A stretch of 64,000 nucleotides of DNA from Psococerastis gibbosa (GCA_963971405.1 OZ020487.1:10203344-10267343), one strand, 5' to 3'; positions 44,531-64,000 are shown, counted from the stretch's first letter. Numbers and translations are program-made. The notes: generated by a model from the sequence alone, not told the origin.

Positions 44531-44786
44531 GCGGCGAATTTAATTTAAAAATTGACTTTGTCATTGACGTCTGTTTTGTTTTAAGGAGACTATTATGTAG
44601 ATACTTAACTTATCTATTATAAATTAAGTTATGATATGGTAGAGACTTATTAATGATGTCTGCTACCATATATTATTACTTAATTTATAATAGATAAGTT
44701 AAGTATCTACATAATAGTCACCTTAAAAAAAAAACGTCAATGACAAAGTCAATTTTTCAAGTAAATTCGCCGGTGGAATGGCCGCC
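44531..44786. mobile_element. Short inverted-repeat element, copy i
   Basis: The right end CCGGTGGAATGGCCGCC is intact. The left end begins at GCGGCGAATTTAATTT, so about 15 bp of the left terminus is lost. Core as in copies a and k. Confidence 0.75.
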
Positions 44787-44851
44787 AATTCGTACAATGG
44801 AAAATACGCCGGCAAATGGTGATTGCGGGAATCGTCCATGCGTATCGGGCA

Positions 44852-44997
44852 TAAGGCGGGGATTCCACCAACGTCAATAGTGATAGTAAATGTAGTTTTG
44901 ACGTGGTAGCAGACATTTTTAGTATGTCTTTAATGTCTGCTACCACGTCAAACCTACATTTACTATCACTATTGACGTTGGTGTAATCCCCGCCTAA
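44852..44997. mobile_element. Short inverted-repeat element, copy j (near-perfect hairpin)
   Basis: TAAGGCGGGGATTCCACCAA mirrored by TTGGTGTAATCCCCGCCTAA, and GACGTGGTAGCAGACAT mirrored by ATGTCTGCTACCACGTC, with a loop of about 10 bp. It has no long core, unlike most of the other copies. Confidence 0.88.
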
Positions 44998-45824
44998 CCA
45001 AACAATGATTGGCAAACTTTGGGCCAATCACTATTTGGCTCCACTATGTATCTGACTCTGCGTTCAAATTTGGGCAACGCATAATGTCTAGGCCTGAGTG
45101 TTCTTAGTGATTTCCATCACGACATCTGTACTATTTGAGATATGGTCAGCATCATGTTCATTACCAGTGGAGGTAAGTTACCTCAAACATCTATGATACT
45201 AAAAAACCGTTCGGTAAGTACCCAATTACTTACTATTGATCTCACCTAACTCCAGTTTGGATGAAAGAAACATAAAATGCGCCAAATTAATTTTTGTCAT
45301 AATTTTATATGAAAAAAGTGCCTTACTAAGGCTAAGATAACGTTCAATAGCAGTTCAATTCCTAGCTTTTTGACGTTTTTATCGATTTAGCACAGCCGTT
45401 TTGCTAAATGCTAAAATATAATGCCGAGCACGTTCCCGATTGCAACATCCCCAATAGTAGTACAGCTTATGGCGACAGTATTGTGAATATGGCTAATGGT
45501 CAAGCAGGCGAGGAACCTGTATTTTCAGGAACAAGGCGAAAAGAAACCTAATCAAAGGCAAATCTTAGCCAAAGGTTGAAAATATGGCAGCACAGAAGTC
45601 GCGAGGAAGGCGTCTAAAAAGGTTTGGCTCAGTTGGCGTTTGCTTTATTTAGACAATATATGTGAATATGTAAAGACACATCTTGCATGAGACTTTCCAT
45701 TCCAAAGACGCCAATGAGGCTATAGTTGGCGCGAGTGAAACAAACACAGCATCGTACAATAACACAGGAGCTAACACAATGGTTGGAGGGGTGACTATGG
45801 TACATCAGCCTTTCGAGGTGCGTG

Positions 45825-54411
<8,587 letters not shown>

Positions 54412-54540
54412 CTGCAATAAAAGAAAAAAAAGGCGGTTTATCTTACAATAGAAGAACCGGTACTAGTGAAACCGTTCATGCTTTCCTATTTATCAAATAG
54501 TACAGAAACCGAGGTAGAGTATTCCCATGGTAAGTAATTG

Positions 54541-54720
54541 TCGTCAACCGACCGTCCGAGAAAAGAGTATCTGCAGCAAGTGATGGAGGGTGTAGGGGCC
54601 AGTACGTACGTGGAGCTGAAGAGGGCGGGCCAGGATTTGAGGGGAGTGGAGGCATCGATGCCACATGTTGCTGCTAACCAGCCATCCGGCTGTAAATTGA
54701 ATAAGACGCAGAAGAAATAA
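54541..54720 (+). pseudogene. LINE C-terminal remnant (RTE-like)
   Basis: Reads RPRKEYLQQVMEGVGAST and then YVELKRAGQDLRGVEAS with a frame slip before the final AANQ. Same module as at 55560-55700. About 60 codons of a severely truncated insertion. Confidence 0.6.
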
Positions 54721-54934
54721 TTGTCCTAGTGTTAAATTTCGGTTGTCTCGACTTTCCCCGTCCCAAAGCACTGAATTGATCGATGGGACGATTGCATAGT
54801 CTAGAACGGGCAGGTTACTTCACATCAAGAGCAGCATCAAGAAGCATCGTGATTCGGCAAGTTACTGTATTCCTGTAGTCGAATACACTTAGCCAGACTA
54901 GCTTTTAACATAAAGTCAAAGATTTTCGAATCTA

Positions 54935-55326
54935 AGGCGGGGTTTCCACCGACCGGCTAGGGCTAAATACAAAAACGGTGATGTGGTAGCAGACATTCAA
55001 GACTTAGGCGGGGTTTCCACCGACCTCGCATTGCAGAATGCAAATGAAATGTTTGTTTTCCTCTATGCCATAGTTAAAATTGATCAATGATCATAGAGTA
55101 AAATCACAAACAAACAAACAAACTAAAATTAAAAAATGGCTTCATGGGATATGTTAAGTACAAACGTTTTAATAGATTTCTATAAAAAGAAAAATTCAAA
55201 TTTCCGTCAATGTCATTTGCACTCTGCAATGCAAGATCGGTGGAAAACCCCGCCTAAGTCTTGAATGTCTGCTACCACGTCACCGTATTTGTATTTAGCC
55301 CTAGCAGGTCGGTGGAAACTGCGCCT
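54935..55326. mobile_element. Short inverted-repeat element, copy d
   Basis: Ends AAGGCGGGGTTTCCACCGAC and mirror GTCGGTGGAAACTGCGCCT, with the GGTGATGTGGTAGCAGACAT and CTTAGGCGGGG nested arms. The core (TCAATGATCATAGAGTAAAA, TGGCTTCATGGGATATGTTA) is inverted relative to copies b and c. A truncated extra arm (55330-55372) follows directly. Confidence 0.85.
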
Positions 55327-55376
55327 AGATACAAATACGGTGACGTGGTAACAGACATTCAAGACTTAGGCGGTGT

Positions 55377-55700
55377 CATGAAAATCCCATGGAGAGACCA
55401 CATAACCAACGAAGAAGTGCTCCATAGAATAAACGAAAAAAGACCTATTATGGCCACCATTTCAACAAGGAGAGGCAAATGGATGGGGCATATTCTGAGA
55501 CACAAAGGGCTCCTCAAGAACATAATTGAGGGTATGGATGAAGGCACCAACTCAAGAGGATGACAGAGGAAGGAGTACCTATAGAAGCTGTCATGAAGGA
55601 CCTAGGGTGCGCCACCTACAAAAAACTGAAAAGGACCGCACAAAACAGACAAGAGTGGAGGAGAAAAATAAAACATTCGCTGCAAACCAATCCTTAGATT
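55377..55700 (+). pseudogene. LINE C-terminal remnant (RTE-like) fused to a transposon arm
   Basis: MKIPWRDHITNEEVLHRI and GKWMGHILRHKGLL in one frame, then, after stops and a frame shift, DLGCATYKKLKRTAQNRQ and KHSLQTNP. Its left end joins the duplicated arm of element d (55328-55372) without a gap. Confidence 0.7.
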
Positions 55701-56603
55701 GCAACTCAAGAAGAAGACTGTATTCCCATCGCCGGGCACTGGACTGTAAACCTGCTACGATTATTCACTAGTATTACAATTTGATGGGCCACCTGTGCAG
55801 GATATGACCCGCAATGAAATCGAAAGTAAGTACACAGATACAGGCAAGTGCACACGGATATTTCCAAACGGTTCTCAGGCCATTCCGCAACATAAACCGC
55901 AAACACCGCGCTGGGTCGCCGTTAACACACGACAAACACAAAACGGGGGAAGAAAAAAAAAATAGGGTGGGAGGGGGGGGGGTAAAGCCCCGCAGTTTTA
56001 TTTCGAACTTACATACACGTATATTCTATTAAGCCATAGCTACTAATATTTTTCGTCCACCAGCTAAGATCTTTCAGTCGGTAAAAAGAAAGACGAAAAA
56101 ATCAGCAGTTCTATTCAAGACATTTTTCTTAACGGCTGTAAATGCCGAAACTAGAATTAATTATCACCTAAGTGCCTAATAATTAAGAACAACAAACATA
56201 TCAAACCAAATAAACTTAACCCTCTCAAAAGGTAAAAAAACGAGTTTTTTAAGGATCGATTTATTATGAAATGATGATGTTTAGAATTTTATCTGAAAAA
56301 ACTAACCTGAATGACTTGAAAACAAGCAATGAAGCAGTGAAAATGCAGAGCCCTGATTAAAGAAACACCCCTGAGGCATGATATCTTCAAGAAACTGAAA
56401 AAATGTACTCGTCAGAGCGTCACCAAATGGCTAACTTGTCAAAGGAGGGCGTTAGCTAGTAAGTATCTTGGAAAAAGCATGAGTAAGTCCAGAAGTTTCG
56501 AAAACATAATATCTTCCCTAATTTTTTATTTGTAATTATATTAGTATGGGGTACAGGTAAAACAATAATCTCACCATGACTATAGTGACCCAGCGTCCAT
56601 ATT

Positions 56604-56798
56604 ATAAATAAATAAATAAATAAGGACTTTTTTTGTTCTATTACTAAGCCCTGTCTTACACTCAACTAGGAAGACCCGGGACCGCCTGCTTTACATGCCC
56701 TCCAAAGCATGGCTAGAAAATGTAGCCAGTGTGGGACTCGAACCAACAACCTTTCAGGTGAAAGTCAGAGTCCGTACCACTACTCTACATGTCCTGAC
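56604..56798 (-). mobile_element. tRNA-derived SINE family 1, copy 4
   Basis: Head TGTAGAGTAGTGGTACGG and B-box GGTTCGAGTCCCACACTG intact. The 26-bp GCTTTATAGCCC..TTGG block in the tail is deleted. TTTATT repeats at the end. Confidence 0.78.
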
Positions 56799-57150
56799 AC
56801 CCTATTATACGTGGCTTTACCCCCAACTAACCTCTAACAGACAACAATGCTTTCTTTTGTAGCTGGGTAAACTTGGACTTCTCAAATAGTGCGCACTGAA
56901 CTCCAAATGCTAATCTTTTTGCATGTAACCACATCGGTTGTCGTCACTCACATGTGACCAATGTTTACGTTAGTAAAGGAACAAAGGTACGTTGTTTTCG
57001 CGGGTATTTCTGAGGCATACGAGGAAGTGCCGTATAAATGTGACCTCGTCACCTGCACGAGACGGCCCGCGAATAGTAATAAAACCCGTATAAACAACTA
57101 GCCCATACAAGGAGCTCGGCATTGACTTTTACATGGGACCCTAGGGCTAC

Positions 57151-57415
57151 TACCACTCGTTCACGGTGAAGGTACCAGCCATCCCGCTACTGTAGAGACT
57201 GCATACAGCGGCCCATCAAATGTAGCCTAGCTCAGCATATAGGTAGATTATATAGTTTATCTATACCACTCGTTCACGGTGAAGGTACCAGCCATCCCGC
57301 TACTGTAGAAACTGCATACAGCGGCCTATCAAATGTAGCCTAGATAAGCATCTAGCTACTGTATAAACTGCATACATACAACGTCCTATCAGTAGTAGCC
57401 TAGCTCCAGCGCAAA
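57151..57415. repeat. Tandem duplication, 113-bp unit
   Basis: TACCACTCGTTCACGGTGAA, CCATCCCGCTACTGTAGA and CAAATGTAGCCTAG occur at 57151 and 57264, with a third partial unit from 57354 (CTACTGTATAAACTGCATAC). The first two copies are almost identical, so the duplication is recent. Confidence 0.85.
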
Positions 57416-57841
57416 ACAGGACATTTCATAGTCTGTGGCACTGGTCCAAACATCTAGATGGACAGTCATAGACTTTTACATGGGGCTGATGGTGAAAGAA
57501 CCCAGATGAAAATGCGTAATAGTGAATGAACAGATAGGAGACCGAGTTTGAGCATGGATAAGCGAAAAACACAGGAGGAACTCAATGAAGAGTCAACGGC
57601 ATAAGGATGCAGAAGACAACGGGAAACAACTGCATTAAAATTCCTTAGTATAGTCATCATAACTATCATTGCCATGGTGATCACCAATCTTCGGTTGAAG
57701 AGGCATTAGAAGAAGAACAAGAACATGTTCACTGTCATTAACACTATTAGATACAGCAGCAATAGGGTGAACAGCGTTGAAATTGCTCAGTCTGGAGGTG
57801 GCTGCAAACCAATATGCCCAACTAGAAGCACTGTGCAGAAG

Positions 57842-58056
57842 ATATAAATAAATAAGGACTTTTTGTTCTATTACTAAGCCAGCCTAGCGGAGTTAGGACT
57901 ATAAAGCCCTCTCTTACACTCAACTAGGAATACCCGGGACCGCCTGCTATACATGCCCTCCCAAGCATGGCTAGAAAATGTAGGAAGTGTGGGACACGAA
58001 CCAACAACCTTTCGGGTGAAAGTCAGAGTCCGTACCACTATTCTACATGTCATGAC
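57842..58056 (-). mobile_element. tRNA-derived SINE family 1, copy 5 (full length)
   Basis: TGTAGAATAGTGGTACGG head, GGTTCGTGTCCCACACTT B-box with one change, GCTTGGGAGGGCATGTATAG body, TTTATATC tail. Confidence 0.8.
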
Positions 58057-58946
58057 TTGAGATATGCTAGCGGCCCAACCTAACCCAAACCAGAATTTTT
58101 CGAATTCCCACATTTTTCTCACAATTGAAATAGACTGGAACCCCCCTATGATAGCCCATAATCGGATCCTCACGCGCCCAATCACTGTAATTCAGCAAAT
58201 CTCCACTGATTTAAGTCTTCTCATGGCAACTCGTGCAGAAGTCTATCACTTGGCCTACATCAGACCTAATAACGGACCTATGTGTTTATATACAAAGAGG
58301 GTCAACCACGATATATCCGTGTTTACAAAAACAATGGGCAAAGGAAAGCCATAGAGTGCAATGATTCGCCCAAGAGATTGGATCAACCACCCCATTACGG
58401 GCAACATACGGAACTCGTAACTATGAAATCGGGGATAAATTAAGTGAAATGAGGTGTAGGAATGCGTTATCAACATTTTATTGTCTACCATATATGGTGT
58501 ACGATCGCCGATCGATTGGGACCCTCGCCCAAAAAGGGGACATTACTGGAGGAGTTACATGTACAGGGACGCGTCATATTGCAAAAAAGGACATTTCTTC
58601 ATGCCTTAAGCATTCGGCCCCTTAGCGAATATAAACGCAGGGGGCAGTCGCTGTTCCTGATTTAACATAGAAACTCTCCATATGTTTCTGCGAAAAGAAA
58701 CTCAGAAATGGACAAAACGCAGAGTGTTCGCTGGTTCCTGACAACAGGTCAATGACCGCTTTAAGACCACGAATCGTAGAATATAACAGAATAGATTATA
58801 TTGATCAGTGAGATAGAACAATACAATAGGTCTAAGCACCGACGCAGAGCACCCTATACCATATGATACAACTGTTGGCGTTATAGAGGGGTTTCCAGAA
58901 TGTTGGTCTGCCAGCTAAAATAATAATTTTTTTTAACTTTAATACA

Positions 58947-59453
58947 TTAGGGGTCTTCACAGTGTTCGTGTTATCGAGTTATACCTAGTTAAGTATGTTA
59001 TATCAAGCTAAGTTAACACACCGATAACCAGCTAACCAGCGTGCTATCCTAAACGCACTTTCAAGTTGGTTAACGTGTTACTTACCTTGTGCTGCGATCG
59101 ATAGCTCAGGTTTGACCGCCGCCATCTTTGTTTTTGTCGATTGTTTTGAAAAATGTTGTAGTATTTAAATTTATTTATATAATCTATTATCACAAGCAAT
59201 AAATAAATACTTAAAATTATAATAACCAAAATGAAAAAAATATATAAACAAATGTGGCACTAGAATAGAGTTCTGCTACTTTCTTTAAACCCGTGCCACG
59301 AACGTTTGACTACTACTACGTTGTTTAGTGTTTACCCAGTTTACCATGTTTTCGATATAGCATGATAACTCACTCCCGAGGTCCACTCACGATTGTGTGT
59401 TAACTTGGATAGCACATCTAACTCGATAACACGAACACTGTGAAGAACCCCTA
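58947..59453. mobile_element. 507-bp inverted-ended element carrying an exon-like segment
   Basis: TAGGGGTCTTCACAGTGTTC and GTGTTATCGAGTTA at the left are mirrored by TAACTCGATAACAC and GAACACTGTGAAGAACCCCT at the right (one-base indel in 34). Inside at 59125-59086 (minus) is an ATG with 13 codons and a perfect GTAAGTAAC donor. No transposase. Flanks suggest ATTA/TATTA target bases, but this is not clear. Confidence 0.75.
59086..59125 (-). CDS. Exon-like start: ATG, 13 codons, splice donor
   Basis: ACAAAGATGGCGGCGG context (good start, typical of broadly expressed genes), product MAAVKPELSIAAQ, donor CAAG-GTAAGTAAC. It ends in phase 1, which does not fit FEM1 exon 2 directly. It lies wholly inside the inverted-ended element 58947-59453, so it is either a captured first exon or the transposon's own first exon. 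Confidence 0.35.
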
Positions 59454-59710
59454 TTATGAAAGTGTTCTTATGGCTTTCTACAGCCGTAGAAACGTAAAAG
59501 AATAACTTAACCCAGAATAAGGGTAAATTATCCTAAATAACTGAAAAAATTAGCACAAATGAATGCAATTTTACTTATGGAAATTAATGCGGACAAATGG
59601 TTTGTCGGCAGAGATAAACATTGCTGTTTATTCATTGCCACATATTCTAGACGTATAGTGGGAACTTTTTTGGGGTTTTATTAGGCCAAATATGACAAAA
59701 CAGTTGAATA

Positions 59711-60127
59711 CCAAGACATTTAGCGTGATGGTCTACGAACTCTTGATATTCACCCTGTTCGAGTCCCACACTTGCTGCATTTTCTGGCCACGAACCCACG
59801 ATTCGGACTCCTATCTGTACTTGATTAAGTCATGCTTTCGCCTGTTTCATTGCGTCAATGGAAAGCTTGTCTCAGCTTGTCCATTATCGCTTGTAGACGG
59901 GGTAGGTTTACCAGATTGCCAGTGGCCAAATATTCATACGGAAACAATACAAATATTGTCCGAAATCCATGGGGTCGCTGGCATTGGACAAGGGACCTAT
60001 GGGCCACTAAGTAGGCCTGGGTCCATAAAAAGTCCTTCAAAAACTTACAATTACATGCGCTTTCCTAATTGAGTGTAAGAGAGGGCTTTATAGCTCTAAC
60101 TTCGCTAGGTTGACTTAGTAATACGAC
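59711..60127 (+). mobile_element. SINE family 1 copy split by an R2 insertion
   Basis: The head at 59711-59790 (CTGTTCGAGTCCCACACTTG, then CATTTTCTGGCCA) and tail at 60061-60127 (GAGTGTAAGAGAGGGCTTTA, AACTTCGCTAGGTTGACTTA) belong to one SINE. Between them lies an R2 element, 59796-60058. R2 therefore inserted after the SINE. Confidence 0.7.
59796..60058 (+). mobile_element. Dispersed element R2, copy 5
   Basis: ACTCCTATCTGTACTTGATT, TTCATTGCGTCAATGGAAAG, CAGATTGCCAGTGGCCAAAT, GGCCTGGGTCCATAAAAAGT and an A-rich end at 60040-60048. Same length and order as the copy at 37565. Confidence 0.68.
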
Positions 60128-61820
60128 TAAGGTCATTGGTTAGTTATTTATGTCGTCTGCTTTGAAGCGGGTTATACCTTTAATACCGTATTTAAATAGT
60201 TCTGTTCCGGATAAGTTCTTCTGTAACTTTCTGTTGGTGCTATGCCTCTTACTGGCTAGCCGAAATAAAAGAAGATATGTTTTTCTTCACAATTGCTAAA
60301 ATGTTTGAAGTCGACTTCATAACATTCACAGCCGTTTTAGACAAAAATCTTCATCCCGAAATCTGAAAGGAGACCCAGTTCCTCGTGATGGAAAACGGTG
60401 CCTAACGTGAATTAAGGAATGCTGAGTGCAGAGGTATCATATTATCGGGTACATCTTCAAAACATCATTAGGATGAAATGCTGTCATGTCACAATAAAAT
60501 ACTACGTCTCAGAATTCACCTTAAATTATCATCCAGCTGGCATATTGCAGCGTAGTTCTATATTCCATAGTAAAGCTAAGGTCCAAGCAGCTGGCAAGAA
60601 CATTATGATTAGGTATGTAACCAGCAAACTAGCATTCTTACCTACACTTCCGGCAATGACTGGACCTACCTAACACAATCTCAACTGCACCTGGCACTAT
60701 CATCTGTAGGCTTATTCATTCGATAACACGTGTACTATGGTAGCAAAAAAGATGTATGCATGTGTATGAGCAGACAAGTATGTGCAATTTATACATTGAG
60801 ACACGCAATGTTTATGTTTGGCATATTACAACCATCCATGGTTTTAATTGTTTTTCGGTATTCTGTACTTGTATTGAAATTATCATGGTCGATGTCTTTA
60901 GAAAAAGAGAGATTCACTGTCTTCAGACCAAAATTTGTCTCAAATGTCCACCAAGGCACCAGTCGGACTTAAAATGAGCTCAGGATCCACAACTTCCACA
61001 AGACACCATAAAGGCTCAGTACACATGGACGATTCTCGCAGGTGCGATTTGCGAAAGGCTTTTTCATTGTAGGGATTACGGGTTGGTGCAAAACTACTAA
61101 GTATAATTCAGAAGATACCTATGATCTGCCGCGTCTAGGGGAAAACAGTGCACTTTCGTGCTTTAAATTGATGCAGCGTAATCATATCTTCAGTGTACTA
61201 CGGCGAACAGTATTAACTTTTTCTTGGGGGGTTAAAAATGTGAACAAAATAATTTTTAATAGCACTTGCCATTGTAAAATTTTCTTGTTTACATTCTTAA
61301 TCCCAGGTTAAGATTAAGAAATAATCGCCATGGCGCAAAAGCAGCCAATGGCAACCCAACAGCGAACGCACACAGAATAAGCATGTGTAATGCCTAAAAA
61401 CTTACTTTTCCGCAGCTGCATTTTAAAAGTCCCTCCCTCCTCCCCCGGCGACGACATCCATACCCCTTTCCCACTGAGAGTTACCACAGTTCTAAATTCA
61501 CAATAAACTACATAAACAACTTGGGGGAGGGAGACCAATTTTCTCTTCAACGGGTTCATAGATTTCTATTAACTACTCCAATTTTAGTAAATGTCGCAAT
61601 TATGTCAATTGCAAGCAACCGTGCGACACACAGTCACTGCTAACGTAACTTTGTCATTATGCTGGAAATGGGACTCAAGCAAATGACGACAATCGTAACA
61701 AACAAAATTCCCACATTTCTACTGTTGACACATTGCCTTCCATTTTATAAACAATTGACATTATTTTGGCATGTGGCTCACTTTCCCTTCACCTCTCCCT
61801 TTCTACTCCACTTGGACAGT
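60128..61820. other. Unassigned sequence
   Basis: Frames at 60419-60673 and 60730-60977 match nothing I know and have no splice support. 61018-61060 shares GTACACA-GGACGATTCTC with 44393. 61190-61315 resembles the hairpin at 53920. A candidate first exon lies at 61457-61406. Confidence 0.4.
61406..61457 (-). CDS. Candidate first exon, unassigned
   Basis: ATG at 61457, product MSSPGEEGGTFKMQLRK, then donor GTAAGTTTTTAG. GC-rich, Gly/Glu-rich start of the kind often seen in first exons. Ends in phase 1. No partner exon was found. An upstream FEM1 exon was considered, but the phase and sequence do not fit. Confidence 0.28.
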
Positions 61821-61821
61821 G

Positions 61822-62083
61822 TAAGGCGGCAATTCCACTGGCGAATTTACTTCATTTGTGATTTGAGATTTTTTGTTTGTTTTGTTTTAAGGAGGCTATT
61901 ATGTAGACACTTAACTTATCTATTATAAATTAAGTTATAACATGGTAGCAGACATCGTTAATAAGTCTCTTCCGTATTATAACTTAATTTATAATAGATA
62001 AGTTAAGTATATACATAGTAGTCTCCTTAAAACAAAACAAACAAAAAATATCAAATCACAAATGAAGTAAATTCGCCGCCTAA
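61822..62083. mobile_element. Short inverted-repeat element, copy k
   Basis: TAAGGCGGCAATTCCACTGG at the left. The right end has lost about 11 bp (ATTCGCCGCCTAA). Arms TTTACTTCATTTGTGATTTG and core AGTTATAACATGGTAGCAGA as in copies a and i. Confidence 0.82.
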
Positions 62084-63650
62084 GTTACTCAACACAAATA
62101 CAAGGGCATAAATAAATATTTCAGTTAAATTATACAAACCAATAATCGACAAGAAGGTATAAAGTAAAATCGTCAAAATCAGGTAGTTCTGTCATTGTCA
62201 TTGTGGCAGTGCATCTGTGACAGTGTAGAAAGCTTTCTCTAAGAGACGGTCTCTAGGTAATTTAGGGAAGTTAGTAGCATTTCTCGCCCCCTCTCAGTTT
62301 ATTCGGGAGTTTTCTAAGGTAAGCGATTCCTTGTTCAATAGTATAGAATCCAAGTGCTGACCTTACAAGGTCTCCCCCTTGCCTCGTGATGTAGGTGTGT
62401 CCCAATTTTGCTGAAATTTTCCTCACACCTAAAATACATTAAAGCTTCTTAGGTTGGTGAACGTTGTAGGTAGACTGTCCAATGGCTTGGAATAGTTTTT
62501 TTACCTAACGCCTGCTTTCAGCATTTCTGCTTTAAGCAACCCTGTCAGGCAGGCGGGGGGAGTGAGTCTGTTTATAAACTTGAGGCACTCCAAGGGCAGA
62601 CTCCTTCACCTCGGGGAGAAGGGGAGTTGACTGACAGGGATGGTGAATATCCTTTGATGACCATTATTTACCATGGACGGTCGAAGCCAACCTTAAAAGT
62701 AGTCGACATTTGTAAATGACGTCACTGGCATTTTATGCGTATCATACAGATGAAGTCCACTTCAGAGACAGGGAATAAATTATTTTTCTTCAAGTGTGAA
62801 TACTGAATTCCCATTTTAATTTGGACTGTCCCTTTGAACCTGATCGGTCGTATACGTATGACATTTGGGTCCTTTAAACGCGTCCACCGGTAATGGCACT
62901 GTGCTTAATGGTGACAATACATTGGCACAATACTACTCACTACCTACTGTTTGACACATTGGCCTCCATTTCACAGAACAATCGGTATTATTTGGTTTGC
63001 ACATCATTTGTCAACATACCGTGTGGACAACGCACCAGGCGAAAGTGGAGCAGACGAAAGCTGCGACTTTCAATAACATTGCAGCCGCACGGGCGTAGCT
63101 AGGATTGGATCCGGGTGCAAAAGTTCGATTACATCGATTGGTTTTCGCGGGTTTATTTGAATTTAAAAAAAATATATAAAATACAAAATCGGATTTATTA
63201 CATCTAGTTTAAATTCCCCGCACTTTTTGCTTTCCAATTTATACGTAGTATAAGGAAAGCTTTGTGATGGTCGAAATTTTCGATTCCGAGATTTCAACGG
63301 ATTTACACGTTTTCAGGTCCCAGGAATCCAAAAAAAAAGTGGTTTTTACGAAATGTCTGTCTGTGCATCGATTTCCGGGCAAACTACTCGGTCAATTTTG
63401 ATGAAATTCGGCATGTACGTTTACAATAATCATACCTCGAGACCGTTTTTTCTATTTTGGGCTAACTCATATTGGGGGGGGGGGGGGGGGTTTATTCTCA
63501 AAAAACTCCAAAAAAACGTCTAAAAAAATTTATTTCTCAAAAACGGCTCCAACGATTTCTTTCAAATTCTCATATATTGTAGTCGTTAATAATGTTGACA
63601 AAATGCGAGGGGTCACTTGCCCCTTTATAGTTTCCTTCTGGGGGTAAAAA
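62084..63650. other. Unassigned sequence with a repeat-like right part
   Basis: 62084-63100 shows nothing recognisable. From about 63100 (GGGCGTAGCTAGGATTGGAT) the text looks like a dispersed repeat: TGTCTGTCTGTGCATCGATT, CAAACTACTCGGTCAATTTT and ATGAAATTCGGCATG are phrases I know from invertebrate repeats, followed by a G run at 63475. I cannot give its class. Confidence 0.4.
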
Positions 63651-63659
63651 AATTAAAAT

Positions 63660-63790
63660 AACTAAATTTTAATGAAAAATGACAAAAAAATAATTTTTCT
63701 GCGAAACCTTTCTATCGATGATTTCTACCTTCAGGCATGCTTTAGGTGTTAAATTGAGTAACGAAACCGAACAGGTTGCTTTCCCAAAAA
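63660..63790 (+). repeat. Repeat shared with hnRNP M intron 4
   Basis: TTTTCTGCGAAACCTTTCTA, GATTTCTACCTTCAGGCATG and CTTTAGGTGTTAAATTGAGT correspond to TTTTGCGGAACCTTTCAGTG, CTAACATCAGGTATG and TTTTAGGTGCCAAAATGGAG at 36015-36110. Clearly diverged, same order. Confidence 0.45.
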
Positions 63791-64000
63791 AATATTTGGT
63801 TTTGCACTAAAAATTATTTCTTGAAAAAATGATAGAAAATGCATTGTGTGCCCTGCCATTATTGCTGTGTGGTAATTAATGTGTTGGTCTGACCAATCTA
63901 GAATTTATCTCACTTCCTGTGACGTCAGGTGGACAACCCCCCCCCCCCCAGATATCGGAAATTTAACCACTGGAATATTATTTACCATGGTATTACTCAT

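Larger units (their letters stand above)
43003..45820. other. Intergenic region between hnRNP M and FEM1
   Basis: No confident gene. It contains a SINE (43941), two inverted-repeat elements (44531, 44852), and a short block (GTACACACGGACGATTCTCA, 44393) that recurs at 61018. A possible short plus-strand exon with ATG at 45142 and donor GTAAGT at 45173 stands alone. Confidence 0.4.
54412..58946. other. Region right of FEM1, repeat-rich
   Basis: It should contain the FEM1 first coding exon, but I could not find it. Contents: LINE tails (54541, 55377), inverted-repeat element d (54935), SINEs (56604, 57842), tandem duplication (57151). An exon-like 45-nt segment at about 56328-56373 (minus, CTTTAATCAG before, GTTAGT after) does not fit the FEM1 phase. 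Confidence 0.4.

Noticed and set aside
59086..59125. Missing first exon of FEM1
   Set aside because: Ends in phase 1 while FEM1 exon 2 starts in phase 0, the residues do not resemble a FEM1 N-terminus, and it lies inside a transposon.
60730..60977. Pair of plus-strand frames of 73-80 codons
   Set aside because: The frames overlap, are rich in Met, Cys and Val, and match no family. Nothing supports expression.

Overview
This is a gene-poor, AT-rich stretch of an invertebrate nuclear genome, most likely an arthropod. Four things point that way: spliceosomal introns throughout; an insect-style RNase-H-bearing non-LTR retrotransposon; a broken polymerase-B/capsid element of the Polinton/adintovirus kind common in insect and crustacean genomes; and a THAP gene and a FEM1 gene of arthropod type. 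The species cannot be named from the sequence. Mobile DNA makes up most of the window.

Layout. 1-5866 is a giant palindrome: two almost identical 1.7 kb arms around a 2.5 kb spacer. The arms carry old LINE reverse-transcriptase fragments and the start of a virus-type family-B DNA polymerase. The spacer carries a CTAACC-rich satellite, the rest of the broken polymerase and two pieces of a capsid-like gene. 5867-8670 holds more of the same debris, an eight-copy 148-bp satellite and a G-rich minisatellite. A 5'-truncated LINE follows (8668-10927), with one stop codon in an otherwise open RT/RNase H frame. 10.9-13 kb is repeat-rich and full of long G/C runs.

Host genes, all on the minus strand: a THAP-domain gene (exons at 15239-15051 and 13417-13180, more to the left not found); a RING-H2/coiled-coil gene resembling TRAIP (22944-16490); a complete three-RRM hnRNP M-type splicing regulator (39489-33034, 8 coding exons, about 484 aa, two introns with U12-type signals); and a FEM1A/C-type ankyrin substrate receptor for CUL2 ubiquitin ligase (54411-45825, 8 exons, about 606 aa, only the first few residues missing). 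Single exon-like segments lie at 14.05-14.23, 29.7-30.0, 42.1-42.3, 59.1 and 61.4 kb.

Repeats fill the spaces: eleven short inverted-repeat transposons with the same outer signature (TAAGGCG..ATTCCAC) but different cores, two TTAA-flanked elements, at least two tRNA-derived SINE families, a further dispersed element, truncated LINE 3' ends, tandem duplications and more than a dozen poly-G/poly-C runs. The host genes do not form an operon-like set. The hnRNP M and FEM1 genes are unrelated neighbours whose introns act as landing sites for these elements. Exon boundaries were read by eye from splice signals, matching phase and protein-family likeness; none is backed by transcript data.
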